Translations under genes and position numbers: made by a program
DNA from: Candidatus Cryptobacteroides merdipullorum
GTDB lineage: Bacteria > Bacteroidota > Bacteroidia > Bacteroidales > UBA932
Assembly: GCA_018715685.1 (NCBI GenBank)
Contig: DVLC01000055.1
Span: 1 to 36,505 of the forward strand
DNA length: 36,505 bases
Reading direction: 5' to 3'
Notes under the pieces: model-generated
Database searches by the model: none
The model's input: the letters and a program-made list of their open reading frames with translations, nothing else
What the model was told of the DNA's origin: nothing
Part shown: piece after piece, positions 25,031 to 34,027 of the stretch
Numbering within the stretch: position 1 is the stretch's first letter
Layout: every line of letters begins with the position of its first letter

Positions 25031-25879
25031 TCAGAGGAGAATTTCAAGAATTATCGGCAGATGGTCGCTGACTCCTCCCTCGTAGCGAGGGCCGACGAAG
25101 CAGCGCCGGGGCTTCATCCCTCCGAAAGCCTTGTCCTCGGTCAGCAGCAGAGGATGGACGAACACTTCCTCACGGATCTCGAAGTCCCCGAAACTGAAAA
25201 AGCCGTCGATTTTCTCCCAGCGGCCGTTATATTTCAGGGTTCCGGCTCCGTCCGGAGGCCACAATTCGTCGTTGAAGTCTCCTATCGCCAGAATCCGCTC
25301 GTGGCCGGCGGAAAGCAGGGAATCGGCCGTTTCGAGCATTCTGCGCATGGCGGCCTCGCGCCTGTCGGCTTTTCCTCCTATCTTCGAAGGATGATGGTTG
25401 ACCAGCACCGCGAGTCCGTCGAATTCGGCAAGCAGAATGTCCCGCGTGGCCATCACGGTCCCGCTGCTGTCATGGACATGTATGGGACTGCTGCCTGTCA
25501 GTTCCAACGACTGTCTCCTGTAGAGCAGTCCGCAGTCGATTCCACGATGGTCAGGAGAGTCATAATGGACAATTCCGTATCCAGCCTTCCTGAGAAGAGT
25601 TGACGACACGATGCTGCGCAGAACGAAAGCATTCTCGATTTCCGCGAAACCCACGATGTCCGGAAGTCTGCCATGACGGTCGGCGACCAGCATCAGTGTC
25701 TTCGCGACGGCGTCGCACTTGGAGTAGAAGCGGCCGCGCGTCCAGTATTCCTGCGCCGCCTCGGAACGGTAGTCGAAGAAATTCTCCAGATTCCAGAACA
25801 CGGCCAGCAGAGAATCCTGGCCGTAAGCCGCAGCCGCGGGAAGCAGCAGGGCGAGAAGTTTGATCATAGTCAGTTTCAT
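25031..25879 (-). CDS. Secreted endonuclease/exonuclease/phosphatase-family protein
   Basis: I chose ATG 25879 (MKLTMIKLLALLLPA), 282 aa; ATG 25867 is an alternative. Both give a signal peptide ending at AYGQ, so it is exported to the periplasm or beyond. The metal-dependent phosphoesterase motifs are in order: LAVFWNLENFFD (Asn), IVGFAEIENAFV (Glu metal ligand), HRGIDCGLLYRRQ, ILAIGDFNDEL (Asp and Asn) and GGVSDHLPIILEI (catalytic Asp-His). Family members cut nucleic acids, phosphoinositides or other phosphoesters; I cannot choose among them. Scavenging of extracellular DNA or phosphate is plausible. It is divergent from ychF. Confidence 0.9.
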   Translation of the reverse strand: MKLTMIKLLALLLPAAAAYGQDSLLAVFWNLENFFDYRSEAAQEYWTRGRFYSKCDAVAKTLMLVADRHGRLPDIVGFAEIENAFVLRSIVSSTLLRKAGYGIVHYDSPDHRGIDCGLLYRRQSLELTGSSPIHVHDSSGTVMATRDILLAEFDGLAVLVNHHPSKIGGKADRREAAMRRMLETADSLLSAGHERILAIGDFNDELWPPDGAGTLKYNGRWEKIDGFFSFGDFEIREEVFVHPLLLTEDKAFGGMKPRRCFVGPRYEGGVSDHLPIILEILL

Positions 25880-25904
25880 GGTCGTGAATATAGCGAATTT
25901 TGAG

Positions 25905-25912
25905 TAAATTTG
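25905..25912 (+). promoter_or_regulatory. Putative -7 box TAAATTTG for ychF
   Basis: TAAATTTG matches TAnnTTTG and lies 20 bp before the ATG at 25933. A leader of about 15 nt is implied. No -33 partner at 19 nt is visible. Confidence 0.4.
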
Positions 25913-25932
25913 CCGTCCTAAATCCATTTGCA

Positions 25933-27033
25933 ATGTCACTCAAATGCGGAATAGTAGGATTGCCCAACGTAGGCAAGTCCACACTTTTCAACTGCATAAG
26001 CTCAGGCAAGGCCCAGAGCGCCAATTTCCCTTTCTGCACCATAGAGCCCAACCTCGGATCGACCAACGTGCCCGACCGCAGGCTGGACACCTTGTCGGAA
26101 ATATGCAAGCCCCAGCGCACGATTCCTGCCACCGTGGACATAGTAGACATAGCCGGTCTCGTAAAGGGCGCGAGCCATGGTGAAGGGCTCGGCAACCAGT
26201 TCCTCGCCAACATCCGCGAATGCGACGCCATACTGCACGTGCTCCGCTGCTTCGACGACGAGAACGTAGTGCATGTCGACGGCTCCGTGGATCCCGTCAG
26301 GGACAAGGAGGTCGTGGATCTCGAACTTCAGATAAAGGATCTGGAGACCGTCGAGACAAGGCTGGCGAAGGCCGACAAGGCCGGAAAGGCCGGAGACAAG
26401 GAAGCCAGGAAGCTCGCAGACCTGCTGACACGCTACAAGGCCGCACTCGAACAGGGCAAGTCCTGTCGTACCGTGGAGCCTGCGAACGAGGAGGAGGCCG
26501 CGATGGCCAGAGACCTGTTCCTGCTCACGAACAAGCCGGTCATGTATGTCTGCAATGTCGATGACGCCTCGGCGGCTTCAGGCAACGAGTATGTGGAAGC
26601 CGTGCGCAAGGCGGTCGCCGATGAGAACGCCGAAATACTCGTGATCTCCGCACGCACCGAAGCCGAAATCGCCGAACTCGAGGACTACGAAGACCGGAAG
26701 GCCTTCCTCGAGGAAATGGGTCTTGAGGAGTCAGGCGCAGTGAGACTGATCCAGGGCGCATATCATCTGCTCGGTCTCCAGACCTTCTTCACGGCCGGAG
26801 CAGACGAGTGCAGGGCTTGGACGATACATGTCGGAGACAAGGCCCCGAAGGCCGCAGGAGTCATACATTCCGACTTCGAGAAAGGTTTCATCCGCGCGGA
26901 GGTAATCAAATATGACGACTTCGTCAAATACAGGACTGAAGCTGCGGTGCGCGCCGCCGGAAAGATGGGAATCGAGGGCAAGGACTATGTGGTGCAGGAC
27001 GGTGACATCATGCACTTCCTTTTCAATGTTTAG
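25933..27033 (+). CDS. ychF: Obg-superfamily NTPase YchF/OLA1
   Basis: I chose ATG 25933 (MSLKCGIVGLPNVGKST), the usual YchF start; 366 aa. The P-loop GLPNVGKST (about 9-17) is followed by NFPFCTIEPN (switch I), DIAGLVKGASHGEGLGNQFL (switch II), and NKPVMYVCNVDD at the place where the usual NKxD is replaced by the YchF-type NxxE-like element. The TGS domain closes the protein (CRAWTIHVGDKAPKAAGVIHSDFEKGFIRAEVI). The protein binds ATP or GTP and the ribosome and is linked to stress response. It is divergent from the secreted phosphoesterase and 12 bp upstream of the methyltransferase. Confidence 0.97.
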   Translation: MSLKCGIVGLPNVGKSTLFNCISSGKAQSANFPFCTIEPNLGSTNVPDRRLDTLSEICKPQRTIPATVDIVDIAGLVKGASHGEGLGNQFLANIRECDAILHVLRCFDDENVVHVDGSVDPVRDKEVVDLELQIKDLETVETRLAKADKAGKAGDKEARKLADLLTRYKAALEQGKSCRTVEPANEEEAAMARDLFLLTNKPVMYVCNVDDASAASGNEYVEAVRKAVADENAEILVISARTEAEIAELEDYEDRKAFLEEMGLEESGAVRLIQGAYHLLGLQTFFTAGADECRAWTIHVGDKAPKAAGVIHSDFEKGFIRAEVIKYDDFVKYRTEAAVRAAGKMGIEGKDYVVQDGDIMHFLFNV

Positions 27034-27045
27034 AAGAAAATAACC

Positions 27046-27759
27046 ATGGGATACGAAGCATACGACAAGTACGCCTCCGAATACGACGCCTGGTTCATCA
27101 AGAACGAGAATGTTCTCGAAACGGAAGCGGCACTGGTGGCGAAGACCCTTGAAAATGCCGGCCGGGTCCTGTCAATAGGATGCGGAAGCGGACTTTTCGA
27201 GATGATAATGAAGAAACGCTGGAACATCAGCGTGACCGACGGCATCGAACCGTCGCGGAGCATGGCCGAAATAGCCGGGAAAAGGGGTATGGAAGTGACC
27301 ATAGGGACAGCGGAGGAAGTGGATGCGCACGAACTTGACGGACAATACGACACCCTTCTGTTCAACGGATGCCCCTGCTATATCAACAATCTCCAGAAGG
27401 CCTTCGACAACACCGCGAGATTCCTCAGGAAAGGAGGAAAGGCAATAGTGATCGACATACCCAAGGAAAGTTCCTACGCACTGCTCTACAACCTCGCCAA
27501 GACTCTTGGGACGTGGGACCATCCCATGCTCCGGGGAGTCTGCCCTCCCAACCCCTACCCCATCGAATTCGTGGCCATGGCGAACTGGAGGACGACAGCG
27601 GAGAAAGTGGAATGCCTCGAAAGGGCCGGATACTCGGATTTCCGTTTCATGCAGACTCTGACGCGCATGCCGCTCCATTCCGACTCCTCGGTCGAAGAAC
27701 CATCCGAAGGCTGCGACAGAGGCAGCTACGTGGCAATAACGGCCATTCTCGACAAGTAA
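27046..27759 (+). CDS. Class I SAM-dependent methyltransferase
   Basis: The 237-aa protein has the SAM-binding motif I as VLSIGCGSGLFEM (about 41-53), an acidic motif II (VTDGIEPSRSM), motif III-like TLLFNGCPCYINN, and FLRKGGKAIVIDIP as motif IV. The substrate is not evident; small-molecule methylation is the usual role for this group. It follows ychF by 12 bp and probably shares its promoter. A strong hairpin lies about 40 bp beyond the stop. Confidence 0.88.
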   Translation: MGYEAYDKYASEYDAWFIKNENVLETEAALVAKTLENAGRVLSIGCGSGLFEMIMKKRWNISVTDGIEPSRSMAEIAGKRGMEVTIGTAEEVDAHELDGQYDTLLFNGCPCYINNLQKAFDNTARFLRKGGKAIVIDIPKESSYALLYNLAKTLGTWDHPMLRGVCPPNPYPIEFVAMANWRTTAEKVECLERAGYSDFRFMQTLTRMPLHSDSSVEEPSEGCDRGSYVAITAILDK

Positions 27760-27798
27760 CGGACAGTACTCTCAACTGAAACAAAGACATATAAAAAC

Positions 27799-27834
27799 AA
27801 CGATGCCGGAAGATTTCAAATCTCCGGCATCGTT
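27799..27834. terminator. Bidirectional hairpin terminator
   Basis: aacgatgccgg pairs with ccggcatcgtt (11 bp), and after a one-base bulge the inner agatt/aatct adds more pairs. It lies between the methyltransferase (plus) and ppiD (minus). On the minus strand it is followed by TGTTTTTATA, a good U-rich tract, so it ends the ppiD operon well; on the plus strand the following gttcattg is weaker. Confidence 0.85.
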
Positions 27835-27853
27835 CATTGAATCTGCTCTGATT

Positions 27854-29935
27854 CTAGAAGAACCTGGCCCTGTTGTCCACCACTCCGTCGTAGTCGGACA
27901 TAACTGAAAGAATCAGCTGAGCCATGTACTGCGCCTTCTGGGAAGCGAGATTCCTTGCATCGTCCTCTGTATAGAAGCTGCCAGTCTCCTTGTTGGTGAC
28001 ATTCACCACATATACTCCCATGCCTCCGGGAACGGGACCGTAGAGCGTTCCTTCAGGAGCGACTGAAGCCGCACCTACGAGAGCCGGATCCACATTGGTC
28101 GCAGCGAGAGAAAGAGCCTCGCTATGGTCTACCTCGACATCGAGAACCTTGGCGGCGTCAGCAAGCGTGGTGATTCCTTCAAGCTTGGCCTTTACATCCG
28201 AGAGAACCTTGTCCTGGATCTTCTCGGCATACAGCCTCTGATTGATTACTGAAGATACATCCTCAAGAGGCGTGTAACCTTCCTTGTTGACCTTCTTGAC
28301 AGTGGCGATGAAGAAATAATTGTTGTTTACGGTTATGATTTCAGACGCCTTGCCGGCCTTGTTGTCGAAAGCCCATCTGGTAACCTCCTTGGCATTGTCG
28401 ATTGCCCCGTAGCTGGAAGTGGCCTCTGTGATGGTCATGGGATGAGAGTATACCTTCACTGAATCCACGGCCCTTCTGTATCCCTCGTAGGTTCCGTCGG
28501 CAAGCGTAGCGAAGGTGTTGGCCTGTGAATAATACTCGTTGAAGGTGTCGCGTCCTGCAATGGCCGTCTTCTCAAGCAGAGCCACCTGCTTCTTGAGCAC
28601 GGGCTTTGTCCTGTCGGTCACGAGCACGACATGCGTGCCGTACTGGGTGTCGAGCACGAAAGGACGGTCCTCACGCGCCTCTATCACTGATTCGAAGCCG
28701 GGAATCATGTAGGTCTGGGTCATCCAGCCTATGCTTCCGAGTTCTCCGTCAGCCGCACTTGACTGATCGGCGGAATACTGGGCTGCAAGATTGGAGAAGT
28801 TGCCTCCCCTGTTGAGAACTCCCACGAGGCTGTCTGCAAGATGCTCGGCGCCATCGCCCTGGAGCAGGATATGCTTCACGAACACGGAGTCGGGAAGCAT
28901 CTTGCTGTCGAGCTCGCGCGCCGCGATGAAGGTGTCACCCGTCCTTACGACCGGAGTCAGCTCCTCATCGTCATCGAAGATATACTTGTTGATTTCACTG
29001 CTCACGGTGTTGAGGTCTCCGTCCTTGTACCAGTACTCGGAAAGAGGCTCGTCGGAATTCCTGAGCAGGAACGCCCTCATGTTTTCGGTAGTCTTGAACT
29101 CCTCGTAAGCCGCATTCATTTCATTGCTGGTCGCGAGGATATCTTCGTCAGAAGGAACAACCTCGAACACCACATACTCGATCTCGCGGTTGGCGCGCTG
29201 TCTGAAGAAGTTCTTGTGGCTGTCGTAGTAGTTCTTGATCTCCGACTGGCTCACGGTGACGGTGCTGTCGCGTCCGATGGGATACATCACGAGGCAGTAG
29301 TCCACATCTGCCGTGGTGTTGTTGAACATCAGATCGTCGGAAAGCTGGAGAGCGTTCTCGTAGTTGCTCGCATTGAACAGAGCGTTGTATTTCAGATAAT
29401 ACTGCTGGGTGTTGATGCTGTTCTGCAGGTAGTTCCAGTACACGCGCAGACGGCCGGTCTGATCCTGATTGACATTCGCGATGAATTCATTGAGCATGTC
29501 AAGTGAAAAATTGCCGGACTCGTCCAGGAACACCGGATTCTGGGCCATTACGGGAGAAAGCGTCTCGCCAGAGACAAGGTCAACCAGCTCGGCCTCCCCC
29601 ACATTGATGCCAGCGGCCCTGGCGTTGTCGACAAACATGTATTTGTCGACCAGCTCCTGCCACGCGGCATTTCTGATCTGCTCCTGCATCTGCTCGCTCT
29701 GAGCCGAAGAACCTGTCATAAGTTCGTTGATGGTCGTGTATTTGTCCACTTCCGACTGGAACTCGTTGTATGAAATCCTCTTTCCGTCAATCTTTCCGAC
29801 ATCATATTTCGACGACATCGAGTTGAGGGCGGACTCCAGGGTTCCGGGGTCGATGATGAACGAAAGAAGGGCAAGCGCGATTATTATGGAAATCACGATG
29901 CCGAACTTAACGCGTATTTTCTCAAGTAACGCCAT
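27854..29935 (-). CDS. PpiD-like membrane-anchored peptidyl-prolyl isomerase/foldase
   Basis: The 693-aa protein has one N-terminal membrane helix (FGIVISIIIALALLSFIID, about 11-29), then a SurA-like helical chaperone region with KIDGKRISYNEFQSEVD. A parvulin-type PPIase domain follows near 350-450, with FVKHILLQGDG, NLAAQYSADQSSA and GELGSIGWM. A second, weaker parvulin-like region is near 520-600. It should fold outer-membrane and secreted proteins in the periplasm. It is the last gene of the coaX-barrel-TPR-lptC run, 45 bp after lptC, and ends at the hairpin terminator. Confidence 0.92.
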   Translation of the reverse strand: MALLEKIRVKFGIVISIIIALALLSFIIDPGTLESALNSMSSKYDVGKIDGKRISYNEFQSEVDKYTTINELMTGSSAQSEQMQEQIRNAAWQELVDKYMFVDNARAAGINVGEAELVDLVSGETLSPVMAQNPVFLDESGNFSLDMLNEFIANVNQDQTGRLRVYWNYLQNSINTQQYYLKYNALFNASNYENALQLSDDLMFNNTTADVDYCLVMYPIGRDSTVTVSQSEIKNYYDSHKNFFRQRANREIEYVVFEVVPSDEDILATSNEMNAAYEEFKTTENMRAFLLRNSDEPLSEYWYKDGDLNTVSSEINKYIFDDDEELTPVVRTGDTFIAARELDSKMLPDSVFVKHILLQGDGAEHLADSLVGVLNRGGNFSNLAAQYSADQSSAADGELGSIGWMTQTYMIPGFESVIEAREDRPFVLDTQYGTHVVLVTDRTKPVLKKQVALLEKTAIAGRDTFNEYYSQANTFATLADGTYEGYRRAVDSVKVYSHPMTITEATSSYGAIDNAKEVTRWAFDNKAGKASEIITVNNNYFFIATVKKVNKEGYTPLEDVSSVINQRLYAEKIQDKVLSDVKAKLEGITTLADAAKVLDVEVDHSEALSLAATNVDPALVGAASVAPEGTLYGPVPGGMGVYVVNVTNKETGSFYTEDDARNLASQKAQYMAQLILSVMSDYDGVVDNRARFF

Positions 29936-29980
29936 ATTATTTTAAAATTTTTAAGATTTCAAACAAGACTGCGAATTTAA

Positions 29981-30616
29981 TTATTTTTTCGGAAACGGCC
30001 CAATAAAATTCACAGAATCAATGATTACCGCAGTAGTGTCCTGAACCGTCACTACATAACTGTCGAAAGGATTGTAAAGTCTCGCGTTGCGCATGTGGTC
30101 GTCGGAACGCATCCCGTACCCCTGCGTGAACCCGTCAGGGGAATACATCTTCACGTAACAGTCCGTATACACCTCCCTCTTGGTCTGATCCCAGTAGAGA
30201 GTGTCAGTCTCCATTGTCTCCTGCTTGATCACATTGTGAAGAATCACGTCTCCGTAGGCCTCCCATATCTCATCCTCGTCTCCCGAACTCTTCGGTGTGA
30301 CATGACGGGCGTTGTCGGCTACAATCACCGATTCCAGCAGTCCCTCATCGGTGTAGGCGAACACCGATATGCCTTCCGGGAAAAGGTCGCGGCTTTCGTC
30401 CTCATCGTCGTAATGCTCCATTACAGGGGCCTCAAGCCTCATTTCAATTTTCCCGTTCTTTGTCTGGACGGCGAACATGTCGTTGATTCTCTGCATGGGA
30501 GTTTCGGAGAGATCCAGCTTCTCGGCCTCTCCTATGCCCTTGTCGCAAGAAAGCAGAATACTGGCAATCACGGACGTGACTGCCAGTATTCGCAGAATAT
30601 CATGAACCCTGTTCAA
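29981..30616 (-). CDS. lptC: LptC-like LPS export periplasmic protein
   Basis: The 211-aa protein is a short lipoprotein-like LptC: a signal with lipobox ASILLSCD, then a beta-jellyroll region with PMQRINDMFAVQTKNG, ADNARHVTPKS and AYGDVILHNV, typical of LptC/LptA-type folds in lipopolysaccharide transport. The start codon is probably TTG at 30616; an in-frame TAG (the TPR gene's stop) lies just two codons upstream and the first in-frame ATG is much later, so a non-ATG start is forced. It begins 3 bp after the TPR gene's stop. The lipobox Cys is unusual compared with the transmembrane anchor of E. coli LptC. Confidence 0.82.
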   Translation of the reverse strand: MNRVHDILRILAVTSVIASILLSCDKGIGEAEKLDLSETPMQRINDMFAVQTKNGKIEMRLEAPVMEHYDDEDESRDLFPEGISVFAYTDEGLLESVIVADNARHVTPKSSGDEDEIWEAYGDVILHNVIKQETMETDTLYWDQTKREVYTDCYVKMYSPDGFTQGYGMRSDDHMRNARLYNPFDSYVVTVQDTTAVIIDSVNFIGPFPKK

Positions 30617-30619
30617 AAT

Positions 30620-31948
30620 CTACTTGGTGGTGCGTACGGTGGTGGTAGCCCTCATGCCGTTGCAGATGACCGTATAGGACTGTCCGTCGGTAAGGTCATA
30701 CATGAACGCCTCGGCAGCCTCGGGGAAGTATACGCTGTACTGTCCGATGTACCTGTTGGCTTCTTCGGCGAGAGAAGGATCAGCCTGCTTCGCTCTTGCC
30801 ATGTAGTCGCATGCAACCCAGTAGGGAGCGCGCTTGGAAATCTCGTCGCCTCCGCATACTGATGAACCCCAGATGTTGCCGATAAGGAAGTAAGCCTTGC
30901 CCTTGAGTTCCTCAGAAGTCTCCGCAACGATGTTCGCAGCCTCGAAAGCACGGGCGTTCTGGCCGTTCTTATAGCAGAACACAGCGAGTTCATACTCCCA
31001 CTCGGCGTCAGTTGCAGCATCTGAATCCTCGGCGGCGATAGCTGTCTCCATGTAGCGGATAGCCTCGTCGATATTGCCCCTGTTGCCGTGGAGCTTGAAG
31101 AGGTAGTATGCCGAATTGGCTGAAGGATCGAGATTGTTCATGGTGGTGACCGCATTCAGATAGAGGTCGTTGTCAGTACATCCCTCGGTAAGGGTCATCG
31201 TTGACACGATGCTGGTCGCAAGTTCAAGATTGCTCGGATCAGCCTCGAATCTCGGAGTGAAGAGCTCGATGAGGTTGTCGCAGCTTGCAACCTTGCTTCC
31301 TGCGAAGAGGCTTCCCATGTCGGTCTTGATGTTCTCAATCTGCTCCTTCTCGGCTTCGTTCTCGGAAGGCATGCTTTCCAGAAGGTCGTTGTTCCTCTGA
31401 TATGCCATGATCACGGTCTCGGCGTCGATTGAACCCTGCTGATAGAGGTTGATGGCTGCCTGAAGATCGAAAAGAAGGAGATTGGGCCTGGTATTCTCCT
31501 TGTTGTTGGCGATGATGCCCTCGAATCCGTCAAACTGCTTCTGATAGTCGTTCTTGACATAGTTCGCGATATCGATACCCTTGTTGTTGAGAGCGGTGAC
31601 GGCATACTTGGGATAGTACTGCGCACGGGTGTCGTGCAGGGTCAGGAGCGTGTCCACGAGAGCGTCCCTGTAGGCGGGATCGTTCTGGTTCTTCACGATG
31701 AGCTTGCGCACCAGAGTGGCGCCTTCGATAAGCATGTTCTGGCTTGCGGTGGCAGGGCAGAGCTCATAGGCCTTCCTCCAGTTGGGAGTGGCCTCGTCAT
31801 ATGCCTTCTGCTTGTAATACTCCTTGTAGTAGGAGAGGTACTTGATGCATTCCGCGCTGTCAGGACCCCACTTGCCCTGGGCGAAGACATCCGAACTGCC
31901 GATCATCGCGGCTGCGAGTGTTACAATTGCTAAGGTTAATTTCTTCAT
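30620..31948 (-). CDS. Exported TPR-repeat protein
   Basis: I use ATG 31948 (MKKLTLAIVTLAAAM), 442 aa, with a signal peptide ending at VFAQG. The mature part is helical with TPR-like units, such as YKQKAYDEATPNWRKAYELCP near 50-70, LFKLHGNRGNIDEAIRYMETA and YWVACDYMARAKQADPSL. It contains several Cys residues. The likely role is a periplasmic scaffold for envelope assembly, inferred from the neighbours: an outer-membrane barrel 19 bp upstream and lptC 3 bp downstream. No enzymatic motif is seen. Confidence 0.85.
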   Translation of the reverse strand: MKKLTLAIVTLAAAMIGSSDVFAQGKWGPDSAECIKYLSYYKEYYKQKAYDEATPNWRKAYELCPATASQNMLIEGATLVRKLIVKNQNDPAYRDALVDTLLTLHDTRAQYYPKYAVTALNNKGIDIANYVKNDYQKQFDGFEGIIANNKENTRPNLLLFDLQAAINLYQQGSIDAETVIMAYQRNNDLLESMPSENEAEKEQIENIKTDMGSLFAGSKVASCDNLIELFTPRFEADPSNLELATSIVSTMTLTEGCTDNDLYLNAVTTMNNLDPSANSAYYLFKLHGNRGNIDEAIRYMETAIAAEDSDAATDAEWEYELAVFCYKNGQNARAFEAANIVAETSEELKGKAYFLIGNIWGSSVCGGDEISKRAPYWVACDYMARAKQADPSLAEEANRYIGQYSVYFPEAAEAFMYDLTDGQSYTVICNGMRATTTVRTTK

Positions 31949-31967
31949 ATCAAACAATGGTTATTGA

Positions 31968-33284
31968 TTATTCATACTGTGGCTTCTGGAACCAGATGTC
32001 AAATATATTAATTCCTACTGAAAAATTGATGTATCTTTCGCGTGTAAGATTTCCGCTGAGCGACGCCCGCTGCCCGAATTCGACTCCTACCGACAGACCG
32101 TTATACATTCTGAAAACGGGGAAAGTGGCGCCGAGAGTGATTCCCATCGACGCTATGTCGTGGCCGCTCAATTTATAGTAATCCTTCCTGTAATAGGCTC
32201 CGACCCTGTAGGCTACGCGGTTCATGTAGTACCTGATGTCCGAAATGTTGGGTATGTATTCGAAACCGGCGCGGTAAGCCTCGGAAACGGTGGTGGAAAA
32301 AGGTATAGACGAAAGATTGTATCCGCTGATTCCCTCCACGCCGGAATCTCTCCAGTCAGACCTCGTGTAGTTGAACTCCACCATCCATTTGTTCTCCTTC
32401 TTCAGAGATATTCCGACACCTATCTCTCCGGCCAGACTGGCATGCTTCGTGAGCCCCATGGTGTCTATTCTGTGGGAAAGTGTGTCGGTGGTGGCTGAAC
32501 CTACGGAGAAACTGCCTCTCTCATAATATCCCTTCAGTTCGGACCCCGTGGAGTAGGTCGCACCGACAGTCATCTTCAGATTCTCTCCTACCGGCTGTTC
32601 GTACTGAAGACCGAACTTGCCGCCGATTCCGTTGAGCTGGAGAATATTGGTATTGGATATGGAGCTATAGGAGCCGTCTGAGAAATTGGTGGTGAAAGAC
32701 TTTGAAAGATTGCCGAAATAATAGTCAAGTTCCGCTCCTATGGAGATTCTCTTGAGAAAAGTCACTCCGGCAGCTGCGAAAAGCTTGTACATGCTTCCGA
32801 TACCGGAAGCGGAATAAGATACGTCGCCCGCGTTTCCTACTATGTTCGGATCGTCATACTGCCCGCCGAACTGGAATCCCATGTCGCTGTACGGCACTAT
32901 GCCTATCATCATGGCGGAAGCCCTCTGGATAGGGAAGGATATCACGACGTCATTGACATTCGCCACATTGTTGGCGGAAATGGCACCGCCCTGCCGGAAT
33001 ATCTTGTTGTTGACGTTCATGGAGAAACTCGCCATAAAAGAAAGGGAGTCCCTGGCAGTCACGGCCGCGGGGTTCATGATGTTGAGGTATCTGTGATTCC
33101 TTCCGGCGATTCCTACTCCGCCCATGGCCTTGTTGTAGGCCGTTCCCTGCACAGCCATGTCGCCGACTCCGAAAATCGAATACGGAGAATATCCGCCGAA
33201 CGCCTCCTGGGCGCCGGCCGAAAAAGTGCCTCCGAGCAGAACCGTCAGCAATATCAGAATCTTACTCGATATTTTTCTTGACAT
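31968..33284 (-). CDS. Outer-membrane beta-barrel protein
   Basis: The 438-aa protein has a signal peptide (MSRKISSKILILLTVLLGG, cleavage near SAGAQ), then GYSPYSIFGVGDMAVQG, a feature shared with Bacteroidota FadL-like or conserved barrel proteins. Many amphipathic strands follow (FMASFSMNVNN, ISIGAELDYYFGN, LKMTVGATYSTGSE), and it ends with RYINFSVGINIFDIWFQ. Ligand or function is unknown. Its start overlaps the coaX stop by 23 bp, so it is co-transcribed with coaX. The TPR gene follows after 19 bp. Confidence 0.87.
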   Translation of the reverse strand: MSRKISSKILILLTVLLGGTFSAGAQEAFGGYSPYSIFGVGDMAVQGTAYNKAMGGVGIAGRNHRYLNIMNPAAVTARDSLSFMASFSMNVNNKIFRQGGAISANNVANVNDVVISFPIQRASAMMIGIVPYSDMGFQFGGQYDDPNIVGNAGDVSYSASGIGSMYKLFAAAGVTFLKRISIGAELDYYFGNLSKSFTTNFSDGSYSSISNTNILQLNGIGGKFGLQYEQPVGENLKMTVGATYSTGSELKGYYERGSFSVGSATTDTLSHRIDTMGLTKHASLAGEIGVGISLKKENKWMVEFNYTRSDWRDSGVEGISGYNLSSIPFSTTVSEAYRAGFEYIPNISDIRYYMNRVAYRVGAYYRKDYYKLSGHDIASMGITLGATFPVFRMYNGLSVGVEFGQRASLSGNLTRERYINFSVGINIFDIWFQKPQYE

Positions 33285-33990
33285 AATCGTCAGTTATCAG
33301 GGCAAGGCCCATCAGTTCAAGATTACAGACTACAAAGATGGAGTTTTTCATCCTCTTGGCAAAATAAATGGCGTCACCGCCGGTAAATATCACTATATTC
33401 TCCGGTTTCTGACGAATGTAGCCCTCCGTTTCAAACATTATGCCCAAAACCACTCCCGTCTCTATGGACGACACGACCGAATTTCCCTCCGGAAGTATTT
33501 TCTCAGGAGTGTCGACAAGCGGAAGGGCCTTTGAATAGCGGTTCAGAGCCTTGAATCTCGTCCTGCATCCGGGGGAAACGTTTCCTCCCATGTAACGGCC
33601 GGAAGAACCAAGGAAATCTACGGTAAGAGTGGTTCCGAAATCGAATACTGTGCAGGGTTTGTCCTTGAAAAGAAACCTTGCCGCTATGAGGCCTGCAGCC
33701 CTGTCGTACGACAGATATTCGGGAAAGTCATATTTGAGCAGATATCCTGTATGCGCCCTGTCAAGTATGATCAGGTGGCCGCACTCTTTTTTGAGCACTT
33801 CCTCGTCATGCTCCGAAATCTCATAGACGGAAGCCAATGTAAGAACTTCGGGCTTTTCCTTTTCGGTGATGGAAAGCAGGTAGTCAAGCATCTTCTCGCC
33901 CTGATAACGGTAGGTCTTTCCCAGAGTCACTCCGTCTGTCCAGGCCGCCTTCAGGGCAGTGTTTCCAGTTAAAACAAGAAGATTTGCCAT
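33262..33990 (-). CDS. coaX: Type III pantothenate kinase (divergent first motif)
   Basis: I use ATG 33990 (MANLLVLTGNTALKAAW), 242 aa; the ORF track used a TTG one codon earlier. It should phosphorylate pantothenate in the first step of coenzyme A synthesis. Motifs are GNT (9-11), SYDRAAGL (family GxDR, with the catalytic-base Asp), VFDFGTTLTVDF and GGNVSPG. The Asp that normally precedes GNT (DxGNT) is Leu7 here, and the G of GxDR is Ser. The rest of the ASKHA fold looks intact, so it may still work, or may be a non-canonical or regulatory paralogue. It lies 37 bp after mfd and overlaps the barrel gene by 23 bp. Confidence 0.85.
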   Translation of the reverse strand: MANLLVLTGNTALKAAWTDGVTLGKTYRYQGEKMLDYLLSITEKEKPEVLTLASVYEISEHDEEVLKKECGHLIILDRAHTGYLLKYDFPEYLSYDRAAGLIAARFLFKDKPCTVFDFGTTLTVDFLGSSGRYMGGNVSPGCRTRFKALNRYSKALPLVDTPEKILPEGNSVVSSIETGVVLGIMFETEGYIRQKPENIVIFTGGDAIYFAKRMKNSIFVVCNLELMGLALITDDYVKKNIE

Positions 33991-34027
33991 CAACCAAAAG
34001 TTACGAACTTACAAAGTTATAAAATAT

